Shown one piece after another: positions 49,865-58,006 of a stretch of DNA of 64,000 nucleotides (the first letter of the stretch is position 1; every line of letters starts with the position of its first letter). A program made the translations under genes and the position numbers. The notes below the pieces were generated by a model. It was not told where the DNA came from and ran no database searches. It saw only the letters and a list, made by a program, of their open reading frames with translations. Source of the stretch: Glycomyces harbinensis (GTDB taxonomy: Bacteria; Actinomycetota; Actinomycetes; Mycobacteriales; Micromonosporaceae); the NCBI RefSeq assembly GCF_900101745.1, contig NZ_FNAD01000016.1, positions 62,001-126,000 on the forward strand, in the 5' to 3' direction.

Positions 49865-50032
49865 TTAGGGCCTGTCCTGCGAATCAGGGCGAGGCGGTAT
49901 CCGAGTCCATTCGTTCGCTCGCAAGGCGGAGGGGCCGCTGCATACCGGTGTTGTATGCAGCGGCCCCGACAACGAAGCGAGCGGGCGAATGGGCCGGATA
50001 ACGACCGTTCAGATTCGCAGGACCGGCCCTAA
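49865..50032. mobile_element. MITE-like 168-bp terminal-inverted-repeat element
   Basis: The ends are 21-base inverted repeats (49865-49885 and 50012-50032) with 20 of 21 positions paired, starting TTAGGGCC. The centre has a perfect 15-base-arm hairpin (49931-49945 and 49953-49967), and intermediate segments (CCATTCGTTCGCTCGC and GCGAGCGGGCGAATGG) also pair, so the whole unit folds back on itself. No transposase frame fits inside. It looks like a non-autonomous insertion element; the family is not identified. Confidence 0.75.
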
Positions 50033-51201
50033 ACGGCGGTCCAGCGGCTGTCGTCGCCGGCGCTCGCCTCGACCGCCGCGAGGACGCGCTGCACTTGGAG
50101 CGCGTCGGCGAAGGACGGGGTGGGCTGCTCGCGGTTCGCGACGGCCTCCACGAGGTCGACCACCTGGTGGGTGAAGCCGTGCTCGTAACCGAGCCCGTGG
50201 CCGACCGGCCACCAGTTGCCCGTGTAGGGGTGCTCGGGCTCGGTGGCCTGGATGCGTCGGAAGCCCGCGTTGGGCTCGTCGGCCGCGTCGTAGAACCACA
50301 GCGAGTTCATGTCCTCGAAGTCGAACGCGAGGGAGGCCTTGGAGCCGTTGAGCTCCACGCGCATCGCGTTCTTGCGGCCGAGTGCGAACCGGGTCGCCTC
50401 GAAGACGCCGACGGCGCCGCCCTCGAACCGGGCGGTGAACATCGCGGCGTCGTCCACGGTGACCGGGCCCTTCGGCCCGTCGGTGCCGCCGTGGCCGCCC
50501 AGGCCGACGAAGTCGCCGCCGACGGGGCGCTCCTTGACGAACGTCTCCATCAGCGCCGAGACGCCGGTGACGTTCGTCCCCGAGATCCACTGCGCCGCGT
50601 CGATGATGTGCGCGCCGATGTCGCCCAGGGAGCCCGAGCCGGACTTCGCCTTGTCGAGGCGCCAGGTCAGCGGCGCGTTCTCGTCGGTGAGCCAGTCCTG
50701 GAGGTACTGGGCGCGCACGTGGCGGATCGACCCGAGCGCACCGGATTCGACCAGGCGCTTCGCGAGCGAGAGCGCGGGTGTGCGGCGGTAGCTGAAGCCG
50801 CACATGGCGAACGCGCCGCGGGCCTTGGCGGCCTCGGCGGCGGCCGTCATGCGCTCGGCCTCCTCCACCGAGTTCGCCAGGGGCTTCTCGCACAGGACGT
50901 GCTTGCCCGCTTCGAGTGCGGCGATCGCGATCTCGGCGTGCAGGTCGCCGGGGACGCAGATGTCGATCAGGTCGATGTCGTCGCGTTCGATCAGGCGGCG
51001 CCAGTCGGTCTCGTGCGAGTCCCAGCCGAGTTTCGCGGCGGCCGCGGCGACGCGTTCGGGGTCGCGCCCGGCGACCGCGGTCATGCGGGGCGCGAGGGGC
51101 AGGTCGAAGAAGCGCGGCGCGGTGCGCCACGCGTGCGAGTGGGCCGCGCCCATGAAGGCGTAGCCGATCATGCCGACGTTCAGGGACTGGGTTTCGCTCA
51201 C
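50029..51201 (-). CDS. Gfo/Idh/MocA-family oxidoreductase 1
   Basis: The 390-residue NAD(P)-dependent sugar dehydrogenase-like protein has the dinucleotide motif VGMIGYAFMG and the signature CEKPLA. Its C-terminal alpha/beta domain has LGDIGAHIIDAAQWI. GTG 51201 overlaps the stop of the next enzyme (GTGA). It is the last gene of the ThuA operon. Its stop codon TAG (50031-50029) lies inside the end of the MITE-like element, so the insertion may have defined its C-terminus. Confidence 0.92.
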   Translation of the reverse strand: MSETQSLNVGMIGYAFMGAAHSHAWRTAPRFFDLPLAPRMTAVAGRDPERVAAAAAKLGWDSHETDWRRLIERDDIDLIDICVPGDLHAEIAIAALEAGKHVLCEKPLANSVEEAERMTAAAEAAKARGAFAMCGFSYRRTPALSLAKRLVESGALGSIRHVRAQYLQDWLTDENAPLTWRLDKAKSGSGSLGDIGAHIIDAAQWISGTNVTGVSALMETFVKERPVGGDFVGLGGHGGTDGPKGPVTVDDAAMFTARFEGGAVGVFEATRFALGRKNAMRVELNGSKASLAFDFEDMNSLWFYDAADEPNAGFRRIQATEPEHPYTGNWWPVGHGLGYEHGFTHQVVDLVEAVANREQPTPSFADALQVQRVLAAVEASAGDDSRWTAV

Positions 51202-52319
51202 TGACGCTCCTCTTTGTGGCTCAGGGCATCGCGGACGGATGACCACGCTTTCATGACGGCGAGCACGTCCGCGTCGCGCTCGGTCGCGAGCGCGGCGTCG
51301 TAGGAGCGGTCGAGCACGTCGTCGATCACGACTCGCCGTCCCTGCGAAGCGCTCTGCGTCGCGGCTTCGACCATAGCCAGGCTCATGACGTTGGCGTGCA
51401 CGCGCCCCATCGGTTCCCGGCCGTGGCGCAGTGCCGCGACGAACTCGCGCAGCGAGCCCGCGATCTCCTGGCCGGGGTCGTCCACGGCCTCGGCCGCGTC
51501 CTCGTCGGGGTCGGCGCCGGGTTCGCCCTCGCCGTCCCACAGCACGGAGCCGCGCTCGGCCGAGATCCGCCAGGAGCCGTTCCAGGAGGTCTCGAAGCCG
51601 GGGCTGCACCAGCTGCCGTTGAAGACGAAGCGGGCCCCGCCCTCCATGGCGAAGACGGCGGTCGCGGCCGCGTCGCCGGCGTACCAGCTCCAGGCGGGGT
51701 TGTACTCCTCGCAGGAGACCGAGACGGGGTCGGCGTCGAGGAGGAACCGGGCCATGTCGAACTGGTGGATGGCCATGTCGAGCAGGAGCGGGCTGTCCAT
51801 CTCGTCGCGGAAGCCGCCGAAGTGCGGCGCCTTGTAGAAGTCGACCGCGACGATCCCGACGGCGCCCAGCGGTGCGAGGCGGCGCTTGGCCGCGTGGAGC
51901 GAGCGGTGGTAGCGGCGGGACTGGCTGACCATGAACAGCTCGCCGGTGTGCTCGGCCGCGGCGGTGAGGGACAGGCCCTCGGCCACGCTGGCCGCGACCG
52001 GCTTCTCCCCCAGGACCGGGATGCCGGCGAGGAGGGCCGCGGTCGTGACCGGGTGGTGCGCTTCGGGAATGGTCGCGTTGACGATGGCGTCGGCGCCCGC
52101 GCGGCGGGCGAGTTCGACCGCGTCGGACCCGAGTGCGAGGCCGGGGACGCCGATCTCCTCGGCGGCCGATTCGGCCGCGGCGGACGAGAGGTCGGCGATG
52201 CCGACGAGTTCGGTGTCGGCGGAGGCCTGGATGGTGCGGGCCCAGGCCCGCCCCATGCCGCCGGCGCCGACCACGACGAGTCGCAGCGGCCCGTCGGTCG
52301 TGACGGTGCGGAAGCTCAT
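51198..52319 (-). CDS. Gfo/Idh/MocA-family oxidoreductase 2
   Basis: The 373-residue protein has motif [11 protein letters not shown] and the signature GEKPVA, then a substrate domain with [23 protein letters not shown] 52319 overlaps the ThuA stop (ATGA). It and oxidoreductase 1 probably act in consecutive steps on a sugar or inositol-like compound. The substrate is unknown. Confidence 0.92.
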   Translation of the reverse strand: MSFRTVTTDGPLRLVVVGAGGMGRAWARTIQASADTELVGIADLSSAAAESAAEEIGVPGLALGSDAVELARRAGADAIVNATIPEAHHPVTTAALLAGIPVLGEKPVAASVAEGLSLTAAAEHTGELFMVSQSRRYHRSLHAAKRRLAPLGAVGIVAVDFYKAPHFGGFRDEMDSPLLLDMAIHQFDMARFLLDADPVSVSCEEYNPAWSWYAGDAAATAVFAMEGGARFVFNGSWCSPGFETSWNGSWRISAERGSVLWDGEGEPGADPDEDAAEAVDDPGQEIAGSLREFVAALRHGREPMGRVHANVMSLAMVEAATQSASQGRRVVIDDVLDRSYDAALATERDADVLAVMKAWSSVRDALSHKEERQ

Positions 52320-53086
52320 CGCTCGAACGCTCCCTTGTAGCCCTGGCCGTTGAAGAAGTCGTCGGTCTCGTAGCGCAGCAGCGTCGGCGTCTCGCGTTCG
52401 CGGTCGGGCCTGGCCCATTCGATGCCGTTGGCGATCACGTGGTTGACGTCGGCGTGGTGGTAGACGGGGAAGTCCTGGTCGCCGGGGCTGAAGTAGAAGA
52501 TCCGGCCGAATCCGCGGCGGTAGGTCATGCCGGAGCGGAAGACCTCGCCGCCGGTGAACCCACTGATGAAGACGAGCTCGTCGGGGGTGGGCACGTCGAA
52601 GTACTCGCCGTACATCTCCTGCTCGGGGATGACGATCGGGTTCGGGATGCCGCGCGCGATCGGGTGCTGGGGGTTGACGGTCCAGACCAGTTCGCGGTCG
52701 TGCTCGCTGCGCCAGCGCAGCGTGCAGGTGGTGCCCATGAGCTTCGTGAAGATCTTGGACCAGTGTCCGGAGTGGAGCACGATGAGCCCCATGCCGGCGA
52801 GGACGTGCTTGTGGACGCGCTCGACGACCTCGTCGCTCACCTCGTGGTGGGCCGCGTGGCCCCACCAGACGAGGACGTCGGTCTCGCCGAGCACGTCGCC
52901 GGTGAGGCCGTGCTCGGGCTCGTCGAGCGTGTGGGTGGTGATGGCGGCCTTGTCGCCGAGCCATTCGCCGACGCCCTTGGCGATGGCGCCGTGCATGCCG
53001 TCGGGGTAGCGCTCGGCCACGGACGCCTCGACTTGCTCGTGGCGGTTCTCGCCCCACACGACGACGCGGATCGGTTCGGTTGTCAT
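52316..53086 (-). CDS. ThuA-like protein (trehalose-utilisation family)
   Basis: The 256-residue protein is a class-I glutamine-amidotransferase-like fold of the ThuA family: [31 protein letters not shown] and [15 protein letters not shown]. Members act in 3-keto-glucoside or trehalose pathways beside Gfo/Idh/MocA enzymes, as here. AAGGAG precedes ATG 53086. It is the first of three coupled enzymes under the LacI regulator. Confidence 0.92.
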   Translation of the reverse strand: MTTEPIRVVVWGENRHEQVEASVAERYPDGMHGAIAKGVGEWLGDKAAITTHTLDEPEHGLTGDVLGETDVLVWWGHAAHHEVSDEVVERVHKHVLAGMGLIVLHSGHWSKIFTKLMGTTCTLRWRSEHDRELVWTVNPQHPIARGIPNPIVIPEQEMYGEYFDVPTPDELVFISGFTGGEVFRSGMTYRRGFGRIFYFSPGDQDFPVYHHADVNHVIANGIEWARPDRERETPTLLRYETDDFFNGQGYKGAFER

Positions 53087-53129
53087 TTCGTCGGTCTCCT
53101 TCTGTTCCTGTTATGAGCGCGTTGTGAGC

Positions 53130-54215
53130 TTAAAAGACTTTCGGCGGGTCCGGGTGCGCTCCCGCGGCCGGATCGGTGCTGGACCGGACGACGAGTTCGG
53201 GCCGCAGCAGCAGGTGCTCGGGTTCGTCGGGCTGGTCGATGACGAGTCGGACGAGTTCGGCGGCGATGAGCGCGGAGGCCTGGCGGACCGAGGTGATGCC
53301 CACGGTGCCGAAGGACGTCAGCGGCGTGTCGTCGTAGCCGGTCACGGCGACGTCCCGGCCCGGCACGAGGCCGCGGCCCTGGAGCGCGATGACGACGCCG
53401 GCCGCGAGCTGGTCGGACTTGCAGATGATCGCGGTCGGCGGCGAGTCGAAGTAGTCGGTGGTGCGGTCGAGCAGTTCGGTCGCGATGCGGACGCCGGAGG
53501 CCAGGTGGCTGTCGGCGTGGATGATCCGGTCCTCGGCGACCGAGGAGGTGAGGCCGCGGCGCAGGCAGGCGTCGCGGTAGCCGATCTCGCGCTGGACCAT
53601 GGTGATGCTGGAGTGGTTGGCGCCCACGAAGGCCAGTTCGCGGTGCCCCAGGTCGGCGACGTGGTCGACGGCCATCTCGATGCCGAGCGCGGCGTCGCCC
53701 TCGGCCCAGCTCCACGGGCTCGCGAACGCCTCTCCGGTACGGCCGTAGGCCGCGAACGGGATGCCGCGCTTGTGGAGTTCGACGGGGCGGGAGTCCTCGG
53801 CGCCGACGTTGGAGATGACGAACCCGGCCACGGACTGGCCGAAGTACAGGTCCTCGCAGGCGGTCATGAGCGCCTCGGTGTCGAGTTCGGTGATGAGGGT
53901 GAGGTTGCGGTCGGCGTCCTGGCAGCCGACGGCGAGGTCGTGGAGGAACCGGTCCATGTACTGGTTGCCCGACTGGTCCGGCGGCGGGAGCACGTAGCCG
54001 ATCTGGCGCGGCTGGGCGAGCCTGAGGCTGCGGGCGACCAGGTTGTTGCGGTAGCGCAGGTCGCGCATCGCGGCGTGGACCTTGTCCCGGGTCGCCTCGG
54101 CCACGATCTGGGGCCGGTTGATGACGTTCGAGACCGTCATGACCGAGACGCCGGCGAGATCGGCGACGTCCGTCATGCTGGGCTTGCGCCGGGGGTCGGG
54201 CGGCTTGGGACTCAC
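53130..54215 (-). CDS. LacI family regulator of the ThuA operon
   Basis: The 361-residue regulator has an N-terminal LacI HTH (MTDVADLAGVSVMTVSNVIN, residues 14-33), a hinge helix (NNLVARSLRLAQ), and the periplasmic-binding-protein-like sugar domain ending TSVRQASALIAAELVRL. GTG 54215 follows GGAGGACC. It is the first gene of a four-gene run, 43 bp upstream of ThuA, and probably represses it and itself. An operator candidate lies at 54284-54295. Confidence 0.93.
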   Translation of the reverse strand: MSPKPPDPRRKPSMTDVADLAGVSVMTVSNVINRPQIVAEATRDKVHAAMRDLRYRNNLVARSLRLAQPRQIGYVLPPPDQSGNQYMDRFLHDLAVGCQDADRNLTLITELDTEALMTACEDLYFGQSVAGFVISNVGAEDSRPVELHKRGIPFAAYGRTGEAFASPWSWAEGDAALGIEMAVDHVADLGHRELAFVGANHSSITMVQREIGYRDACLRRGLTSSVAEDRIIHADSHLASGVRIATELLDRTTDYFDSPPTAIICKSDQLAAGVVIALQGRGLVPGRDVAVTGYDDTPLTSFGTVGITSVRQASALIAAELVRLVIDQPDEPEHLLLRPELVVRSSTDPAAGAHPDPPKVF

Positions 54216-54283
54216 GTCGGTCCTCCGTTCCGTCTCGGCGGGCGCGTGCTCGGCGGCGGTCCGGGTGACGCGCCGTCGGGGAT

Positions 54284-54295
54284 TTTAAGCATAAA
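54284..54295. promoter_or_regulatory. LacI-type operator candidate (ThuA operon)
   Basis: TTTAAGCATAAA has perfect TTTA/TAAA arms around a GC centre, like other LacI operators, in an AT-rich patch 69 bp upstream of the LacI start codon. Confidence 0.6.
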
Positions 54296-54350
54296 GTCGC
54301 CGGGCGGTCAAGCTCGAAAAAGGTTCGCGGCGCCTTGGCCGCGGCAGCGA

Positions 54351-54368
54351 TATTCCAGTACTAGAATA
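54351..54368. promoter_or_regulatory. PadR operator covering a leaderless -10 box
   Basis: TATTCCAGTACTAGAATA is palindromic at 16 of 18 positions and includes the -10 box TAGAAT (54362-54367), which is 6 bases from ATG 54374. Binding would directly block RNA polymerase, so autorepression is likely. Confidence 0.75.
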
Positions 54369-54373
54369 AGAGG

Positions 54374-55531
54374 ATGACCGCAGCGTTGACCGACGGGGAG
54401 TTCACCGTGCTCGGCCTGCTCGTGGAGCGGCCGCGCCACGGGTACGAGCTGGAGCGGGTCATCGAGGAGCGCGGCGTCCGCGAGTGGACCTCGCTCGGCT
54501 TCTCCTCGATCTACTACGTGCTCGACAAGCTCGCCAAGCGCGGCCTCATCGAGGGGACCGGCGCGCCCGCCTCGGGCAGGTCGCGCGCGGTCTTCCGCGC
54601 GACGGACGCGGGCCGGGCCCTGTGCGGGGCCGCGACGCGGGAGGCGCTGGCGGCGCGGGCGCCGCTGCGCTCCCGCGTCCTGATCGCCATGGCCAACAGC
54701 CCGGTCCTGCCGGACGCCGACGTGGCCGCCGCGCTGGCACTGCGACTGGAGGCGCTGCGCGAGCAGCTCAAGGAGGTCGCGGCGACCCGTTCGGCGCAGG
54801 AGCCGCTGCCCGCCTCCGCCGCGGCGATCTTCGACTACAGCGAGGCCATGCTCGCGGCCGATCTCGCATGGACCGAGACCACGCTGGCCGCATTCACCGA
54901 GGAGGGCACCATGGACAAGTACGACGTCAAGAAGGCGCACCGGGCGCTGTACGCGCCGTCTGCCAAGGACTTCACGGTGGTGGAGGTGCCGGAGCTGCGC
55001 TACATCGCCGTCGACGGGCACGGCGATCCGAACACCTCCTCCGCGTACGCGGAAGCCGTCGAGACCCTGTACGGCGTGGCCTACACGCTCAAGTTCGCCA
55101 GCAGGAACACCCTCGGGCGCGACTTCGTGGTCGCCCCGCTGGAAGGCCTGTGGCGAGCGGACGACCCCGCCGCGTTCACCAAGCGGAACAAGGGTTCATG
55201 GTCGTGGACCATGATGATCGGCCAGCCGGAGTGGATCACCGGGGCGATGGTCCGCGACGCCGTCGAGACCGCCGCGAGGAAGCGGGGCAACCCCACGCTC
55301 GCCGACGTCCGACTGCTCACCCTCGCCGAGGGCGCCTGCGTCCAGATCATGCACGTCGGCTCCTACGACGACGAGGCCCCCGTGCTGGACCGGCTGCACC
55401 GCGAGTACATGCCCGCCAACGGGTTCACCTTCAACGGCGACCACCACGAGATCTACCTCAGCGACCCGAGGCGGACCGCGCCCGCCAAGCTCAAGACCGT
55501 CCTCAGGCAGCCGGTCAGACCGGTCGGCTGA
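54374..55531 (+). CDS. PadR regulator fused to a GyrI-like small-molecule-binding domain
   Basis: The 385-residue protein joins a PadR winged-helix domain (about 1-180: DGEFTVLGLLVERPRHGYEL, SSIYYVLDKLAKRGLI) to a complete GyrI-like domain (about 182-385: DKYDVKKAHRALYAP, VPELRYIAVDGHGDPNTSSA, ending HHEIYLSDPRRTAPAKLKTV). The GyrI half is usually a separate gene starting MDKYDVKKAH, and an internal GAGGAGGGCACC-ATG remains at 54899-54913. This looks like a fusion of two operon genes; an internally started second product is possible. Confidence 0.88.
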   Translation: MTAALTDGEFTVLGLLVERPRHGYELERVIEERGVREWTSLGFSSIYYVLDKLAKRGLIEGTGAPASGRSRAVFRATDAGRALCGAATREALAARAPLRSRVLIAMANSPVLPDADVAAALALRLEALREQLKEVAATRSAQEPLPASAAAIFDYSEAMLAADLAWTETTLAAFTEEGTMDKYDVKKAHRALYAPSAKDFTVVEVPELRYIAVDGHGDPNTSSAYAEAVETLYGVAYTLKFASRNTLGRDFVVAPLEGLWRADDPAAFTKRNKGSWSWTMMIGQPEWITGAMVRDAVETAARKRGNPTLADVRLLTLAEGACVQIMHVGSYDDEAPVLDRLHREYMPANGFTFNGDHHEIYLSDPRRTAPAKLKTVLRQPVRPVG

Positions 55532-55537
55532 ACCGCC

Positions 55538-56689
55538 TCAGGCCGGCTCGGGGAACACGACCGTGACGAGCAGGCCCCCCTCGGGTTCGGAGACGGCGGC
55601 GAGGTCCGCCTCGTGGACCCGGGTGACCGAATCCACGATGGACAATCCGAGGCCCACGCCTCTGACCGACTCGATGCGGTCGCGGCCCTCGCCGCGCCGG
55701 AACGGCTGGAACAGCGCGTCGATCTCGTAGGCGGCCACCACCGGTCCCGTGTTCGCCACCGTCAGGCGGGCCCGCCGGTCCGCCGTCCCGGTCGCGACTC
55801 GTAGGGTCCCGCCCGAATGGTTGTGCCTGATGCCGTTGGCGATCAGGTTCGACACGAGGCGCTCCAGGAGCGCGGCGTCGCCGACGACCACGGCCTCGGC
55901 GGCCTCGGTCTCGACGGTCACCCCGGCGGCGTCGGCCTCGGCGGCGAACTGGGCGGCCACGTGCGCCACCACGTCGGCCAGGTCGACCGGCGCGGGATCG
56001 GCGGGCGCCTGCTCGCTCCCGGCGAGCGTCAGGAGGCCGTCGATGAGCCGCTCATGGCGCTCGTTGACCGCCAGCAGGTTCGCGGCCAGGTCCCGAATCC
56101 GGTGGTCGGCGCCGGGCTCGGCCGCGGCCACCTCGAGCAGGGTCCGGTTGATCGCCAGCGGCGTCTTCAGCTCGTGGGAGGCGTTCGCGACGAAGCGGCG
56201 CTGGCCCTCGAAGGCCCGGTCGAGGCGCCCGAGCATCCCGTCGAAGGTGTCGGCGAGGCGCTTGAGCTCGTCGCCGGGGCCCTTGAGGTTGATGCGCTCG
56301 TGCAGGGACCGGTCGGCGACGCGCTTGGCGGTGTCGGTGATCGCGTCGATCGGGCGCAGCACCCGCGAGGCCATGAGGAAGCCCAACACGACGGCGAGCA
56401 GGCCCACGACGACGAGCGCCGCGACCGACCAGATCAGGACCGCACGCAGGGTCGCGTCGTTGGCGGCCTCCTGGCGGTCGACCGCCATCTGGATGAACGA
56501 CAGGAGCTCCTGCTCGTCCACCCCGAGCTGCGACCGCACCGCGAGGATCTCGTCCGTCGAGGCGCCGAAGTCGGGCAGGTTCTGTGCGATGCGGTCGCGC
56601 ACGATCAGGTACACGACGGCGATGAGCACGGCCCCGGCGGCGAAGAACGCGCCGCCGTACCAGAGGGTCAGTCTCGTGCGCAGCTTCAT
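55538..56689 (-). CDS. Two-component sensor histidine kinase (HAMP)
   Basis: The 383-residue kinase has a first membrane helix (about 12-30), an extracytoplasmic segment (about 32-78), a second helix (about 82-106), HAMP, and the phospho-acceptor NASHELKTPLAINR (H172). The ATPase domain has NLIANGIRHN, and GVGLGLSIVDS. ATG 56689 overlaps the regulator stop by 4 bp. With its partner it probably senses envelope or drug stress and activates the divergent efflux operon. Confidence 0.92.
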   Translation of the reverse strand: MKLRTRLTLWYGGAFFAAGAVLIAVVYLIVRDRIAQNLPDFGASTDEILAVRSQLGVDEQELLSFIQMAVDRQEAANDATLRAVLIWSVAALVVVGLLAVVLGFLMASRVLRPIDAITDTAKRVADRSLHERINLKGPGDELKRLADTFDGMLGRLDRAFEGQRRFVANASHELKTPLAINRTLLEVAAAEPGADHRIRDLAANLLAVNERHERLIDGLLTLAGSEQAPADPAPVDLADVVAHVAAQFAAEADAAGVTVETEAAEAVVVGDAALLERLVSNLIANGIRHNHSGGTLRVATGTADRRARLTVANTGPVVAAYEIDALFQPFRRGEGRDRIESVRGVGLGLSIVDSVTRVHEADLAAVSEPEGGLLVTVVFPEPA

Positions 56690-57354
56690 GGGCGCTCCTC
56701 GCGGATCACGTATCCCGAGCCCGGGAGGGTCTCGATGACGACGGGGTCGCCGAGCTTGCGGCGCAGCGTCATCATCGTCACTCGGACGACGTTCGTCGCA
56801 GGGTCGATGTGCTCGTCCCAGACCTTCTCCAGCAGCCGCTCCGAGGACACGACGGCGGCGCCCGGGCGCATCAGCTCGGCGAGCACCCCGAACTCCTTCT
56901 TCGACAGCGGCACGTACCGCTCGCCGCGGAACACCTGGCGCCCGACCGTGTCGAGCCTGATCCCGGCGCGTTCGAGCACCGGCGGCGCGGCGGGCGAGGC
57001 CCGCCTGGCGAGCGCGCGCACGCGGGCGACGAGCTCGCTGAACGCGAACGGCTTCCCGAGGTAGTCGTCGGCGCCCAGGGACAGGCCCTTCACTCGGTCG
57101 TCGATCCCCGAGGAGACGGTGAGCATGAGGATCCGGGTCGCGTGCGGCCCGGCGACGATCTTGCGGGTGAGGTCGTCGCCGCCGACGCGCGGCAGGTCCC
57201 GGTCCAGGACCGCCACGTCGTAGTCGTACGCGGCCAGGCGCAGCCGCGCGGCGTCGCCGTCGTAGCAGACGTCGACGGCCATGCCCTCCGCGCGCAGGCC
57301 CTTCGCTATCGCGTCCGCGAGCATCCGCTCGTCCTCCACCACCAGCACGCGCAT
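56686..57354 (-). CDS. OmpR-type response regulator
   Basis: The 222-residue regulator has receiver D51 (VAVLDRDLP), T79 and K101 (GADDYLGKPF), and a winged-helix domain (LERAGIRLDTVGRQVFRGER to ETLPGSGYVI). GGGAGGG precedes ATG 57354. It faces the efflux operon across a 142-bp gap that contains 11-bp-spaced direct repeats matching OmpR/PhoB-family sites. Confidence 0.93.
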   Translation of the reverse strand: MRVLVVEDERMLADAIAKGLRAEGMAVDVCYDGDAARLRLAAYDYDVAVLDRDLPRVGGDDLTRKIVAGPHATRILMLTVSSGIDDRVKGLSLGADDYLGKPFAFSELVARVRALARRASPAAPPVLERAGIRLDTVGRQVFRGERYVPLSKKEFGVLAELMRPGAAVVSSERLLEKVWDEHIDPATNVVRVTMMTLRRKLGDPVVIETLPGSGYVIREERP

Positions 57355-57398
57355 GCCGCGTCCCTCCCGTCGCTCGCCGTCGAGTCTGCTCGGGCCCC

Positions 57399-57431
57399 CG
57401 TAAGGGCAGCGTAAGCGCGAACGCTCACGGA
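57399..57431. promoter_or_regulatory. Direct repeats for OmpR-type regulator binding
   Basis: CGTAAGGGCAG (57399-57409) and CGTAAGCGCGA (57410-57420) repeat at exactly 11 bp, with ACGCTCACGGA following. The spacing is that of head-to-tail OmpR/PhoB-family binding, placed between the regulator and the efflux operon. Confidence 0.6.
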
Positions 57432-57496
57432 GAACACACGCGATGGGGGCTTCACTTGCCGCACCAATGTCGATGGTCTCTGAAAGGAGACGGCAC

Positions 57497-58006
57497 ATGA
57501 TGCAACGAGTATGGCTCGCGGCGACGGCGCTGTCAGCGCTGATGCTGTTCGCGGCCTGCAGCGAGGAGCCGGACGACTCGGTCGCCAGCGCCGACGGCTC
57601 GGCCACGGGCGAGGCGTCGCAGAGCGAGGCGGCCTCCGAGGAGGAGGGCCTCCAGGCCTTCGCCGAGTGCATGCGCGACCAGGGCGTGGACTTCCCCGAC
57701 CCCGATCCGGAGGGCGGTTTCGAGGGTGCGGAGGAGCTGCGCGAGGTCATGGAGGACGAGCCCGAGGCCGTCGAGGCCTGCCAGGAGCACCTGGCCTCCG
57801 GCGAGGTGGACCTCTCGGACCCCGAGATCCAGGCCGCGATGCTGGAGTTCTCGCAGTGCATGCGGGACAACGGTATCGAGGACTTCCCGGACCCGGGTGA
57901 CGACGGCTTCGGGCCGGCGCTGCTCGAAGAGGGCGAGGCCGACCCGGAGTGGGACGCCGCGCTCGAGGCGTGCCAGCCGCTGCTCGCAGAGATGCGCGGC
58001 GAATGA
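57497..58006 (+). CDS. Lipoprotein with duplicated CMRxxG-DFPDP motif (efflux operon)
   Basis: The 169-residue lipoprotein has signal MQRVWLAATALSALMLFAAC with acylated C21, then an acidic linker and two copies of a motif: FAECMRDQGVDFPDPDPEGG and FSQCMRDNGIEDFPDPGDDG. Similar proteins precede MacAB-like operons in actinobacteria. The paired Cys and acidic loops suggest a metal- or peptide-binding or structural role; it is not established. AAAGGAG precedes ATG 57497. Its stop overlaps the adaptor start. Confidence 0.8.
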   Translation: MMQRVWLAATALSALMLFAACSEEPDDSVASADGSATGEASQSEAASEEEGLQAFAECMRDQGVDFPDPDPEGGFEGAEELREVMEDEPEAVEACQEHLASGEVDLSDPEIQAAMLEFSQCMRDNGIEDFPDPGDDGFGPALLEEGEADPEWDAALEACQPLLAEMRGE

